Shown in pieces: positions 20,699-31,992 of a stretch of DNA of 55,668 bases. The position numbers were made by a program, and so were the translations under genes. The DNA comes from Ochromonas danica. Taxonomy: Eukaryota; Sar; Chrysophyceae; Chromulinales; Chromulinaceae. The notes beneath the pieces are model-generated. The model ran no database searches. It was not told the DNA's origin and worked only from the letters and a program-made list of their open reading frames with translations. The DNA lies in assembly GCA_015146655.1 (NCBI GenBank), contig VKHL01000174.1, forward strand, positions 1-55,668, read 5' to 3'. Within the stretch, counting starts at the first letter, position 1. The number at the start of each line of letters is the position of its first letter.

Positions 20699-23397
20699 AT
20701 GGACCAGAAGAAATTTTTGTTTTCATTCTTTTCGAAAAGCAGAAGTTATGGTGATGAAACAGTAGTTCCCGTCAATGCCACCCCATCTGATAATCTCTTT
20801 AGTTCTTCTCCGACTCTCCTCCCATCATCCTCCGCATTTCCATCCACACCGTTCATCAAGTCCATCCAAAAGAAAATGTGCGAAATGTATTCCTTCCTTC
20901 GATTGAAAGATCCAGCCTTACAAGAGGCCTATCAAGCTTTCAATGAAGATAATCTGAATTTATCCTCTCTTTTAACCCCTGCTATTTTAACTATTTCTAT
21001 CATCATCCCACTTTATATCACCTATGGTAGTAACCTGAACCGACTCAATGATTCCACGTTTGATCTTATAAGTTGTATTATTATCTTTACAACCATGAAT
21101 GGCTTGCTGCTAGATGTAGTTAGAGTGTATTTGCAGCAGAGAAAGGTTATGCGACAACACGACGGCCATCTACCCTTAGCCTCTAAGAGGTTCTTAAAAC
21201 ATTTCCAACAACGGTTCTTTCTTGTTATAGAGATTATACTGTGCTTTCGTCACCTGGCACGAATAATAGTTGGTGAGTGTGATCGAAATGATGGTCCTCT
21301 CGATACATGGAATTGTAACTCTCTAGCAAATTCCAGGATGATCCCTGCAGAGTCAGCTATCTTGGTAATGGCAATTCCAACTCTTTATACTGTCTCTGTT
21401 CATGGAGCGTATCCAGAGTTTGCCTTTTTCTTGTGGATAATGTCTTCCTGTTGTACTTTTGCATCGGCTATCATTATTTCTGCAGTAAATGCAGAGTTAT
21501 TCGTCATATACTGCTGTATACTGGGATTCATTGTCATTATAGAGTCAAGAAGGCAGAACCTTTTACATTTCTTTACCAATCAGAAGTTGCAGGAAATCAT
21601 GAAAGATCGTGAGAAAGCAGCCGATGAAGCGAATGCTCAAGAACTGCGCCACATGATTGCTAATGTAGCTCATGATCTCAAGACGGTAAGTGTGATGGTT
21701 ATCGTTTCTCTCCGATCGGCGAATAACTCTCTCTCTTCTATGGTGATGTTCAGCCGCTGGCGTCGTTCTTGGGGGGCATCGAATATATCTCATCCTGTCT
21801 GACTGAACTGAAGAATCAATCGGGAACCTGCGAGGCATTGGATGAGTGCTGGGCTTCCATCTCTCTTTGTGTGACCAACATGCGCAACACAAACTCCTTC
21901 ATGTTAATGACGATCAATCGATGCATTGACTACACGAAGGCGTCGAAAGGAGTGAAGCTGGTTCCCAAGTATGAGACGATTGACTTGATGGAGACGTTAA
22001 GTCTACCTCTCAATTGCATGAAGGACATTCAGCAGCGCGTCTCCATCTCCTTACACACGCTTTCTCCAGATATCTGCTCGCATATCATAACGGACAAGCA
22101 ATGGCTGCAAGAAAACATGCTTTGCTTGCTGAGTAATGCCGTGAAGTATTCCAATGGAGGCACAGTGACATTGAGCATTAGCAAGATTGTGGCTGCTGCC
22201 GCTACTGCAGCTGCTTCTCCCCCTCTCACTACTCAGTTATCATTCGACAACTATGACTCTGCGAGGAGAGACGAGGCGAGCAGTGTGGCTACTACTCTCC
22301 CAGCTCTGAATCAGCATGGAATGTTTGCCTTATCACTTATGTCATCCCATCGAAAGCTAGGTGCAGAGATAGAGTATCTTCATATCGAGGTAGAAGATCA
22401 TGGTATTGGTCTGACAGAGGAAGCCATGACGTCCTTGTTCTCACCTTTCAAGCAGGCTCAGCGCCTTGCAGGAGGGACCGGTTTGGGTCTGTTCTCTCTG
22501 GCGAAGCGCATAGAAGCATTAGATGGGAGATGTGGTGTAGAGAAGAGACGAGATGGGGCCGAAGGGTCTTTGTTCTGGTTTGACATTCCTTATCGTGTAG
22601 ATGGTGAAGCTGCACGACTATTTGCGAAGGGCAGTGGAGAGATGATGAGTGAGCTTGAACAATGTGTTGAGCATCTTCGCGCCGCTGTTCCTCGTCCACT
22701 CTCCCTGAAAGAGAGTTTTGAACGTGTGCGTCGAGATTCAATCTCAACAAACAATAATACTTATGGGAACTCCTCTAGCCCCGTAGGCACCGTGTCTTCT
22801 GTTCCTCCATCGCTGAATATTCTCTTGGTGGATGACTCTCCTTCTATCCTAAAGATGACCTCGATGATGTTGTTGCGACAAAAGCATGAAGTAACAACCG
22901 CTGCAGAGGCTGTACTGAAGGTGGAGGAGTTATTCAGTCGCCGACAGAAAGGCTTTGACGTCATTCTGATGGACCTCCAAATGCCAGTGATGGACGGTTT
23001 GGAAGCAACGAAACGATTGCGATCTTTCGAACAAAGCTGTCTTCGGAGACGAAGTGAGGAAGCATCGCCTCGAAAAGACAATGATTATTATTATTATGCG
23101 ATCGAAGATGACATTGAGGCCAAGGTGGATAGTCATGGCCATGCATCTTCCAAGGGAATGGATGATAAAGATAATGAGGATGTCCCTGTTCAGCAGCACT
23201 GTGGTATGCATCAGATCATTGTGGGAGTCTCTGCTAATTCCGACACAGAGACTGCCAATCAAGCTTTTCTCGCTGGTATTGATGCTTTCATACCCAAACC
23301 TTTCACCATGGATGCCTTTTATCAGACCATTAATATAGCAATGAAGAAAGAAGCGAATCTTCGTGCTTCTTATGCGAGTACTGTTGTTGTTTCCTAA
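20699..23397 (+). CDS. Membrane hybrid histidine kinase, copy 1
   Basis: Exons 20699-21685 and 21754-23397 join in phase 0 across a 68-nt GTAAGT...TTCAG intron that splits the H-box, giving HDLKT|PLASF. The protein is about 876 residues. After a Ser-rich N-terminus come about six membrane helices (from LTPAILTISIIIPLYI to LFVIYCCILGFIVII) and a short coiled coil. The HisKA domain has the phospho-acceptor His in ANVAHDLKT. The ATPase domain has N-box ENMLCLLSNAVKYS, G1 VEDHGIGL, F-box FSPFKQA and G2 GGTGLGLFSLAKRI. The receiver domain has the acidic pair in NILLVDDSP, phospho-acceptor Asp in VILMDLQMPVMDG and conserved Lys in FIPKPF. Catalytic residues all look present. Such proteins autophosphorylate on His and pass phosphate to the receiver Asp, usually toward an HPt partner. 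The stimulus is unknown. Confidence 0.93.
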
Positions 23398-23400
23398 TAA
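21278..23400 (+). repeat. Inverted repeat arm 1: segment apparently identical to 25963-28085
   Basis: Mirror coordinates sum to 49363. Translated frames on both strands are the same in both arms, including the intron. Divergence begins abruptly at 21277 on one side and just after the TAATAA stop on the other. Confidence 0.9.
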
Positions 23401-24274
23401 GCTCTATTCTCTTTCATCAAGTCATACTAGTTCTCTATTATAAATTTAGAAGTACTTATAGTACCATACAGTAATCCGTGTATATCTCTGAGCATTAATT
23501 GCTTCGTCGATGGAGTTAATCAATTTGGTATGATCTATTCATTGTTGCTACTCTAGACTAATGTTGATGTTTTGCATGTATAGGCTAAGCATGTTAATGT
23601 TGAGTAGCCTTCTCTCTTCTTGTTGATTTTGTTAGTATTATTGTCATATTGCGAAGAACATGTCCTTTACTACTATATATGTCTTGCTCCACCTACAGTA
23701 TGTACTCTGTATGCATGTGTGCAGATGATTCATTCTCCCACAGTGGTGATGTGTATATTCTGTATTTAGTGATGCTATTCTTGCTCTTCGTGCGCGCTTA
23801 GAAGTAGATAATGGATGGACACGGATGGAACCCTTGACAATTGATTCGACCGTTATTGTTGGGTAGTCCATTGCTTGTTGTTGTTTTTGGTTTTGTTGTG
23901 CTTGATGTCGGACGGGATGTCATGTCCCTATTGTCAAGAGCAAGTCATTTCCGCTAATATTGCATACTTTCTCTTCCTGCAATGAATAGATAGATGCTGT
24001 TCATTTTCGTTCAATCATCCTTTGTAGTGACTTGCATATACTTCATGAGTTTGCATTCAATCCATGGAACCCTGATGTTTGTTAGTTATGCACCTACGGA
24101 GGTGGTGATATTGGTAGTAACGGTAGTTGTTGTTGTAGTCGTGCTACCGTTGAAATCTTGTTACCCGTGCTCACTTGATATGAGAAACTGTAAGATAGTC
24201 TGTAAAGTCATAGAATAAGTCTCATTTGCTTTGCTTCTTTTTCAGTCTTTTTTCGGTCAAGACCCTTCATCAGT

Positions 24275-24490
24275 CTATATCTTGAATGGCCGTTGACAAG
24301 CTGCACTGCAATAATAGAACATATGACAACTTGTACATCGCTGACTTGCTTCTTCATTACAAACAATGTGATGATATTGGCTTGACTTGATCATGATGCT
24401 AAACGATACAGCAATTATCATAGTTACTACTCTACCATATTCTTTATGATGATTGAAGATGTGTGTCATCATCTCATTGACTTTATTCAC
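24275..24490 (-). pseudogene. MYND-type zinc-finger fragment
   Basis: The end of this short frame reads CTSCHMFYYCSAACQ, which matches the second half of a MYND finger (C..C....YCS..CQ). The expected first CxxC pair is only partly present (HIVC), and the frame stops before the terminal His/Cys pair. No complete gene can be assembled around it, so it is read as a decayed fragment. Confidence 0.5.
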
Positions 24491-24753
24491 ATCTCCCCAC
24501 TATGTCCAAGAGTGTGGCTAGGATGAAGGGCAAAGGACCAAACACTGTAACATTAGAAGGACATACCCCCACTATAGTGTCCAATCTCAGCTTCGATAGA
24601 GACTTGAAACTAAACAATTGAGACCCCTTCAGTCTTTTGCGACAATGAACGACCTGTGAGTGCAAGATATCTTGATATAATCAAGTATGAAGCATGACAA
24701 TAAGCGAAATCTATTGTATCTCGTTGCTCTCTTCAGGATGCCAACGTCACCCA

Positions 24754-24783
24754 GGGAGCGCGACTTTACCCATTCGTGCTCCC
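24754..24783. other. Short hairpin near the centre of the inverted duplication
   Basis: GGGAGCGCGA and TCGTGCTCCC can pair over 10 bp with one G-T mismatch around a 10-base loop. It may be structural or chance. Confidence 0.35.
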
Positions 24784-25962
24784 ACTAATATGGATGCTCC
24801 CTAAACCTATTTTCCAGCATTCATTTCTTTTTAAATACTTTAGACGAAGAAATCCTGCTGTGGGAATGAATTCCAAATTCACTTTCCCTGCAAGAACATT
24901 GTCAGAAATTATGTAATTTCGCCCTGTCATTATGTAATTACTTAAATATTGTGTATTTTCTTAATATTGATGCCCGCTACGGTCATGCACCACTACTACA
25001 GTACACGAACTGTAGATAGACTAATATTGATGACTATAGGAACTAGTTCTAAAGAAAAAAGAAGCAAAGCAAATGAGACTTCTCCTTCAACTTTACACAC
25101 TATCTTACTGTTTTTTTCATATCAAATGATCACATCTCACAAGATCTCTTCTCTAACACCACAACAACTGCGACTACCAACATTACCTCTTCCATAGGAG
25201 CAGATAGAATCATGAAGCTTCTATCCAGATCTACAGCAACGTCATGGTATTGGTGGTTGAGAGGAAATAGTCAGGGTTCCATGGAGTAACAACAACTTCA
25301 TGAAGTATAATGCTAGTCACAACCAAGGATGATTGAACAAGAATGATCAACATCGATACACAAACTAAAGGAAAGCAAACATTATTAGCGGAATTGACTT
25401 GTTCGTGACAACTTGGGCATGAAATCCCGTAAGATATCAAGTGCAACAACAAAATACGTGAATATCCAGAGCAGCACTGGATCATCCAACAATAATGGTC
25501 GAATCAATAGGCAAGGGTTCCAACATCCACGCCCATCCATTATTCACAACTATATTTGAGTAACAAGAGCATCACTAAATACAGTACATACTAAGTATAG
25601 TATATACACATCACCACCACGGAACATTGAGGGGGAATGAATTGCTTCTACGTACAGAGTACATACTGTAGAAGGAGCAAGATAACTATAGCAAAGGAAT
25701 ATAACAATATGAGATACTGCATGACATTATCTAACAAAATTGACAACAAGAGAGAAGGCTACCACACATGCCACTATTCTATTCATGAAAACATCAACAG
25801 CAGTGCGGGGTAGCAACGGTGAACAGAACATACAAAATAAATTAATTCCATCGTCGAAGCAATCAATGCTCAGCGATCAAAATAAGGATTATCGAATAGT
25901 ACCAGAAAGCACCACGACTGTACAATAGAGAACTAGCACGATATGATGAAAGAGAATTGGGT

Positions 25963-28085
25963 TTATTAGGAAACAACAACAGTACTCGCATAAGAAGCAC
26001 GAAGGTTCGCTTCTTTCTTCATTGCTATATTAATGGTCTGATAAAAGGCATCCATGGTGAAAGGTTTGGGTATGAAAGCATCAATACCAGCGAGAAAAGC
26101 TTGATTGGCAGTCTCTGTGTCGGAATTAGCAGAGACTCCCACAATGATCTGATGCATACCACAGTGCTGCTGAACAGGGACATCCTCATTATCTTTATCA
26201 TCCATTCCCTTGGAAGATGCATGGCCATGACTATCCACCTTGGCCTCAATGTCATCTTCGATCGCATAATAATAATAATCATTGTCTTTTCGAGGCGATG
26301 CTTCCTCACTTCGTCTCCGAAGACAGCTTTGTTCGAAAGATCGCAATCGTTTCGTTGCTTCCAAACCGTCCATCACTGGCATTTGGAGGTCCATCAGAAT
26401 GACGTCAAAGCCTTTCTGTCGGCGACTGAATAACTCCTCCACCTTCAGTACAGCCTCTGCAGCGGTTGTTACTTCATGCTTTTGTCGCAACAACATCATC
26501 GAGGTCATCTTTAGGATAGAAGGAGAGTCATCCACCAAGAGAATATTCAGCGATGGAGGAACAGAAGACACGGTGCCTACGGGGCTAGAGGAGTTCCCAT
26601 AAGTATTATTGTTTGTTGAGATTGAATCTCGACGCACACGTTCAAAACTCTCTTTCAGGGAGAGTGGACGAGGAACAGCGGCGCGAAGATGCTCAACACA
26701 TTGTTCAAGCTCACTCATCATCTCTCCACTGCCCTTCGCAAATAGTCGTGCAGCTTCACCATCTACACGATAAGGAATGTCAAACCAGAACAAAGACCCT
26801 TCGGCCCCATCTCGTCTCTTCTCTACACCACATCTCCCATCTAATGCTTCTATGCGCTTCGCCAGAGAGAACAGACCCAAACCGGTCCCTCCTGCAAGGC
26901 GCTGAGCCTGCTTGAAAGGTGAGAACAAGGACGTCATGGCTTCCTCTGTCAGACCAATACCATGATCTTCTACCTCGATATGAAGATACTCTATCTCTGC
27001 ACCTAGCTTTCGATGGGATGACATAAGTGATAAGGCAAACATTCCATGCTGATTCAGAGCTGGGAGAGTAGTAGCCACACTGCTCGCCTCGTCTCTCCTC
27101 GCAGAGTCATAGTTGTCGAATGATAACTGAGTAGTGAGAGGGGGAGAAGCAGCTGCAGTAGCGGCAGCAGCCACAATCTTGCTAATGCTCAATGTCACTG
27201 TGCCTCCATTGGAATACTTCACGGCATTACTCAGCAAGCAAAGCATGTTTTCTTGCAGCCATTGCTTGTCCGTTATGATATGCGAGCAGATATCTGGAGA
27301 AAGCGTGTGTAAGGAGATGGAGACGCGCTGCTGAATGTCCTTCATGCAATTGAGAGGTAGACTTAACGTCTCCATCAAGTCAATCGTCTCATACTTGGGA
27401 ACCAGCTTCACTCCTTTCGACGCCTTCGTGTAGTCAATGCATCGATTGATCGTCATTAACATGAAGGAGTTTGTGTTGCGCATGTTGGTCACACAAAGAG
27501 AGATGGAAGCCCAGCACTCATCCAATGCCTCGCAGGTTCCCGATTGATTCTTCAGTTCAGTCAGACAGGATGAGATATATTCGATGCCCCCCAAGAACGA
27601 CGCCAGCGGCTGAACATCACCATAGAAGAGAGAGAGTTATTCGCCGATCGGAGAGAAACGATAACCATCACACTTACCGTCTTGAGATCATGAGCTACAT
27701 TAGCAATCATGTGGCGCAGTTCTTGAGCATTCGCTTCATCGGCTGCTTTCTCACGATCTTTCATGATTTCCTGCAACTTCTGATTGGTAAAGAAATGTAA
27801 AAGGTTCTGCCTTCTTGACTCTATAATGACAATGAATCCCAGTATACAGCAGTATATGACGAATAACTCTGCATTTACTGCAGAAATAATGATAGCCGAT
27901 GCAAAAGTACAACAGGAAGACATTATCCACAAGAAAAAGGCAAACTCTGGATACGCTCCATGAACAGAGACAGTATAAAGAGTTGGAATTGCCATTACCA
28001 AGATAGCTGACTCTGCAGGGATCATCCTGGAATTTGCTAGAGAGTTACAATTCCATGTATCGAGAGGACCATCATTTCGATCACA
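25963..28085 (-). repeat. Inverted repeat arm 2: segment apparently identical to 21278-23400
   Basis: Mirror copy of arm 1. It covers the last 680 or so codons of the second histidine kinase and its intron. Confidence 0.9.
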
Positions 28086-28664
28086 TTCACCAGCATGCGA
28101 TCGTACTAGGTGACGAAAACATATTATAATCTCTATAACAAGAAAGAGCCGTTGTTGGAAATGCTTCAAGAGCCTCTTAGAGGCTAAGGGTAGATGGCCA
28201 TCGTTTTGTCGCATGACCTCTCTCTGCTGGAAATACACTCTAACCGCATCCACCAGCAAGCCATTCATGGTTGTAAAGACAACAATACAACTAATAAGAC
28301 CAAACGTGGAATCACCAAGTCGGTTCAGATTACCACCATAGATGATATAAAGTGGGATGATGATAGAAATAGTTAAAATAGCAGGGGTTAAAAGAGAGGA
28401 TAAATTCAGATTATCTTCATTGAAAGCTTGATAGGCCTCTTGTAAGGCTGGATCTTTCAATCGAAGGAAGGAATACATTTCGCACATTTTCTTTTGGATG
28501 GACTTGATGAACGGTGTGGATGGAAATGCGGAGGATGATGAGGGGAGAGTCGCAGAAGACTTGAAGAGGTGATCTGATGAGGTGGAAGTACCAGGTACCA
28601 CTGTTTCCTCACTATAGGTTCTCCGTTTGGAAATGAACGAAAACAAAAGTCTTTTCCAGTCCAT
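25966..28664 (-). CDS. Membrane hybrid histidine kinase, copy 2
   Basis: Exons 28664-27678 and 27609-25966 have the same structure, length and intron as copy 1. The ATG at 28664 mirrors the copy 1 start exactly, so the longer open frame upstream to 28757 is probably 5' UTR. Domain order and catalytic residues are as in copy 1. The first 193 or so residues carry many substitutions (for example VGEC becomes AGEC, and several changes in the first 50 residues), with an unchanged stretch from TPFIKSI to IIIPLYI. After DGPLDTW the two proteins are identical. The diverged N-terminal membrane region is where stimulus specificity would differ, while the output half is the same. Confidence 0.93.
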
Positions 28665-28919
28665 AGATAAATAAGGAAATTTCCAAAGAGAAGAAGAATG
28701 AGAAAGTCGGGGGTGGAGGGGAGGAGAAGAATTGGTCCTCCGCCACAAGACAACCAAACCGTCCTTCTCCGGTTCACCACACCCCGCAGGCTTTCACCCC
28801 TTGCCAAAGTTCCGTTGCAAATGCGCTTTTGAGTGGAGGGGCTGTGGTTTCAAATTTTGGTGCAAAGTTTCGCGCACAACGACAGATTTTTCCATGTGGG
28901 AGTCGGGAGTGGAAAAGCA

Positions 28920-28929
28920 TTCCATGGAA
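28920..28929. promoter_or_regulatory. Palindrome TTCCATGGAA, copy 3
   Basis: An exact copy 256 bp upstream of the histidine kinase copy 2 start. A related TTCCATGTGG lies 30 bp nearer the gene. Confidence 0.5.
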
Positions 28930-29496
28930 TTTGGGGCGGTGAAGACAATTAATGATGGTTTTGTTGGTTGACATTAGTTAAATGAAACCATCACAATTAA
29001 TAAATCAATCTTCCCTTTGAAGACAAATGAGAACGACTCTTCTCTTTGACCAATCAAGATGTGGTGCTAGACTACTCCAGTGCAATGACAACTGTTCAAC
29101 ACTATTGAATTTCCTAACAGTCATGCTCGTACGAAGGAAAGAGTGGGTCAAAAACCAAAGACAAGGTAATCCAAACTATGAATCAGTGGTGGATGATGAT
29201 TGCTGGCATCATTTAAAGTAGTTGGATTGAGAAAACATGTTAAGTACAAATCAAAGAAGATCGCAGATTAAAACATCAGAAAGACCAACAAGTCAGAGTG
29301 AGGATATCTTTTAAGAGTGTGTTAGACTAGCTAAACTAGTCTCTCTTAGTATATGATGATAGTCCACACTAAACGTGACGTTCAATCTGACCAGGTGGCT
29401 TACAAATCTCAGATAGAAAGACATGCTAATCCTTCGTCAGATAGATACAAGCAAAGGAAGTTTGACGGAAACCTTTCAAAGGATTGAAAGAAGGGA

Positions 29497-30017
29497 TTAA
29501 TCGATAATGGACAGGAGGATGATGGTGATGATGAGAATAGTAGGCCCCTCCTCCCCTACTATTCCCAGCAGCCTGAATAGATAGGATAGCTTTGATTTCG
29601 CCTCTACCACCATGATGACGATGATATCGATGATGGTTTTGTTGTGCAGTTGGGTTTTCTTCTCTTCTTCTCCTTCACCATCAAGAAGGACAACAACAGA
29701 CATCATCACAAACTCATTCACACCATGTTGAGTATATTCCAAGGGTTGACCATGTTGTGAGAAATATTCATGAGCATCATACATTTCCGCAGAATGAGAT
29801 GATGTTATATTATGACGAGGATAGGCAACTTCCCTATTCCGACAACATCTTAACGATAGCGTAATGACAGTGGCCATGATTGAGGTCGATCACAATGATC
29901 AACTAGATCATGACAAACACAACGAAGGATCAGATCAAATAATAGGAAGATTGCCGATCCAAGATGACGAGGATTGATCTCCACACCACCAGGGAAGAGA
30001 ATATGAACGAATTCCAT
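29497..30017 (-). pseudogene. Possible frameshifted gene remnant
   Basis: An ATG frame at 30017-29850 (FVHILFPGGVEINPRHLGSA) overlaps another frame at 29877-29497 (REVAYPRHNITSSHSAEMYD). Both have coding-like composition and could be one gene broken by a frameshift, or chance. No homologue is recognised. Confidence 0.25.
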
Positions 30018-30375
30018 CATCCAGACAGACCTTCTTGAGAGACTTCAAAGGCAAGACAAGTATCTCTCAATCCATAGACACCACTGGTAATTTGAAGACT
30101 ATCCAAGGCTAACTAGTTCATCATGAAGGGTTGACACCAACATGTGAGGAAGAGATAAACAGTTTATCCGTTTATCGTCCTTCGTTTATGAGAAGACAAA
30201 CAGCTTCTGGAGGGTACAAACAGCTTCTAGCACATTTCCCTCTCTCTTCATCTTCATCATTGACAAACACAATCAAATTGACTGACCCTCTGACAACTCC
30301 TTGACTTCTTCTTCATCTGATCTGACTATACTATTACTACTACTACTACCACTGGACTTTCTAAAGAATAGAATA

Positions 30376-30612
30376 ATGAGAAGAAACAATATTTCATTCT
30401 TCTGTCAATTGATCTTTCTCTCTGTTTTGTTGTTCTTTACTACTCTCTCAACATCAGCGAATTCTGTCATCATGCTGTCTGGAGAAGATGGAGAAGTGAA
30501 AGAAGAGATGAGAGACAATATTGGTTGCTGCCAACAACTATTTGGAGAACAGCTTGTTGTTGCCGTCAGATTCAATGTCATCATTAGCACGGACTATCAT
30601 CATCAAACATAA
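30376..30612 (+). pseudogene. Orphan truncated first exon of an ankyrin-family gene, inverted orientation
   Basis: ATG 30376 begins the same signal-peptide exon as ankyrin genes A and B (MRRNNISFFCQLIFLSVLL) and shares their 5' flank back to about 30260. Homology stops at GACAATATTGG, before the expected donor. Unrelated sequence is joined and gives a stop 26 codons later. No ankyrin exon follows on this strand. It looks like a rearrangement breakpoint of a lost fourth gene. A secreted 78-residue chimeric peptide is possible but not supported. Confidence 0.75.
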
Positions 30613-31992
30613 AGAGAAGAGACTAGTTAAGCTAGTCGATAGCATAACTAACAGGGATTGGTTGCCATCTCTCTGTCTTGTTGGATTGATCTGTAGCAGC
30701 CAATTGTCAATAGCAGTCTAATGTTAATGAAGTGAAATGGTCCTCATAGTATCCATCTCATTATTCAAAGTGGTGCAGTAGATCAAAGATTCTGAAAAGA
30801 GATGCCAATGTTGTCAGAACTTGCTCGTGGCAGCGCCTCTTCTTGGGCTAGATGTCTCGAAACACGTTGACAACTTTCACTTGGATAATTGTGAATTGAT
30901 AAATATCATTTGTAAATATATCCCACATACCGTCTGATCCGATGACAAGCAACAATGAATGGATGAAGTACATGTCGGTTACAGCGCTGCGTTAGCATGT
31001 TAGCTCCAAGGGGATTGCCCAATGAACGAGTAACAGCCAATTTGCCGTTAGCTCTTGGAGGATCGTCTTTGATAAATCATCCGTGTTCAACTACTTGGTT
31101 ATACTCTTTGATTTGTTTGGGAGCGTGATCAATAATGCACATATGCTGTCAGCATGGAAATAGCAGCAGGTGACCATTCTTGAATCTGTTGTCACACTAG
31201 CCAGAAGAAGCAGCAGGTCTTCAGGGAGAAGCAGAGCTATTGACACTGAGAGAAAGAAGGTCTTTCTTGTTTGCTTGTTGACTAACGGTTACTTCAAAGG
31301 GTTGACTTCTTCAGTGGGATAGTTCTTTCTAAATGTTCTATGGAGAGCTTAGCTGTTGTGTAGGCTAACTCCAATGTAATAACACATTAGATAGAGATGA
31401 TCTGGAATATGCTGATTAGCTTATCTCTGTCATATTATGGTGGTGCTAATCTAAAGACGACAATGGGACAGTTTAAAGCCAGATCTGATCCAATTGGATC
31501 CAACAACTTTGAGTTAATCACTAGGATTGTAGCTGGGCCAATTGGTTTGCGATGCAAAGTTATGCCTTTTGGACCGTTAAGGACTCTCAGATGCAAATGT
31601 GTGGGTTCTCTTCGTCGTTGAAACCAAAGCCGTCTTCATCTTTTTCTTCTGTATTAGTAGTACTCATTAATCTTCATCCATTGTGTTGTACCCATTGTTG
31701 GTGAAAGGGGTAGACCCAAAACCTTAATTCGATCATCTTAAGTTCTTCATTTGATTTATAATAATTAATCTTTGTTATGTATTAGTATGTAGAATATATA
31801 AATTAATACATAATGTATTATGATAATATGACATGTTATATGAAGAAGTGCTATAACATGTTGCTACTACTATATTGTACTATGACATTGTAATAACACT
31901 AGTAGTAGTAGTGACTTTAACCAAACAACATATTCAAACAACAACATCCTCTCCACCATAATAGATAGTAGTAGCTACAGTAGATGTAGATT
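30613..31992. other. 3' flank of ankyrin gene A with duplicated segments
   Basis: The piece 30533-30627 is the reverse complement of about 36397-36490. The next piece, 30628-30885, is a direct copy of about 36570-36830. Blocks near 30940 and 31320-31420 match 36940 and 37145-37260. A 74-codon frame near 31397-31621 is not recognised. These mark tandem duplication plus local inversion. Confidence 0.6.
30628..30885 (+). repeat. Dispersed direct repeat (partner 36570-36830)
   Basis: About 260 bp are nearly identical to a segment upstream of ankyrin gene A, including GATTGGTTGCCA and TCGAAACACGTTGACAACTT. They mark the duplicated unit of the ankyrin cluster. Confidence 0.85.

Larger units (their letters stand above)
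23398..25965. other. Spacer of the inverted duplication
   Basis: The outer parts (about 23401-24240 and 25070-25962) are diverged inverted copies of each other. They share blocks such as TCATCCTTTG/TCATCCTTGG and the CCATGGAACCCTGA motif, and both end at TCTCATTTGCTTTGCTTCTTTT. The inner part (about 24240-25070) is unique and includes a MYND-like fragment and a small hairpin. Short cysteine-containing frames in both copies (SCPYCQEQV and SCPSCHEQV) hint at a decayed zinc-finger coding exon. Confidence 0.5.
28665..30375. other. Intergenic region with possible gene relic
   Basis: This holds the 5' flank of kinase copy 2, weakly coding-like minus-strand frames at 29497-30017, and then the 5' flank of the orphan ankyrin-gene exon. 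From about 30260 it resembles the ankyrin promoter-proximal sequence in reverse. No complete gene is recognised. Confidence 0.4.

Noticed and set aside
28665-28757. Longer N-terminus for histidine kinase copy 2
   Set aside because: Copy 1 starts at the exactly mirrored ATG, and the extra codons are Pro/Ser-rich without similarity upstream of copy 1.
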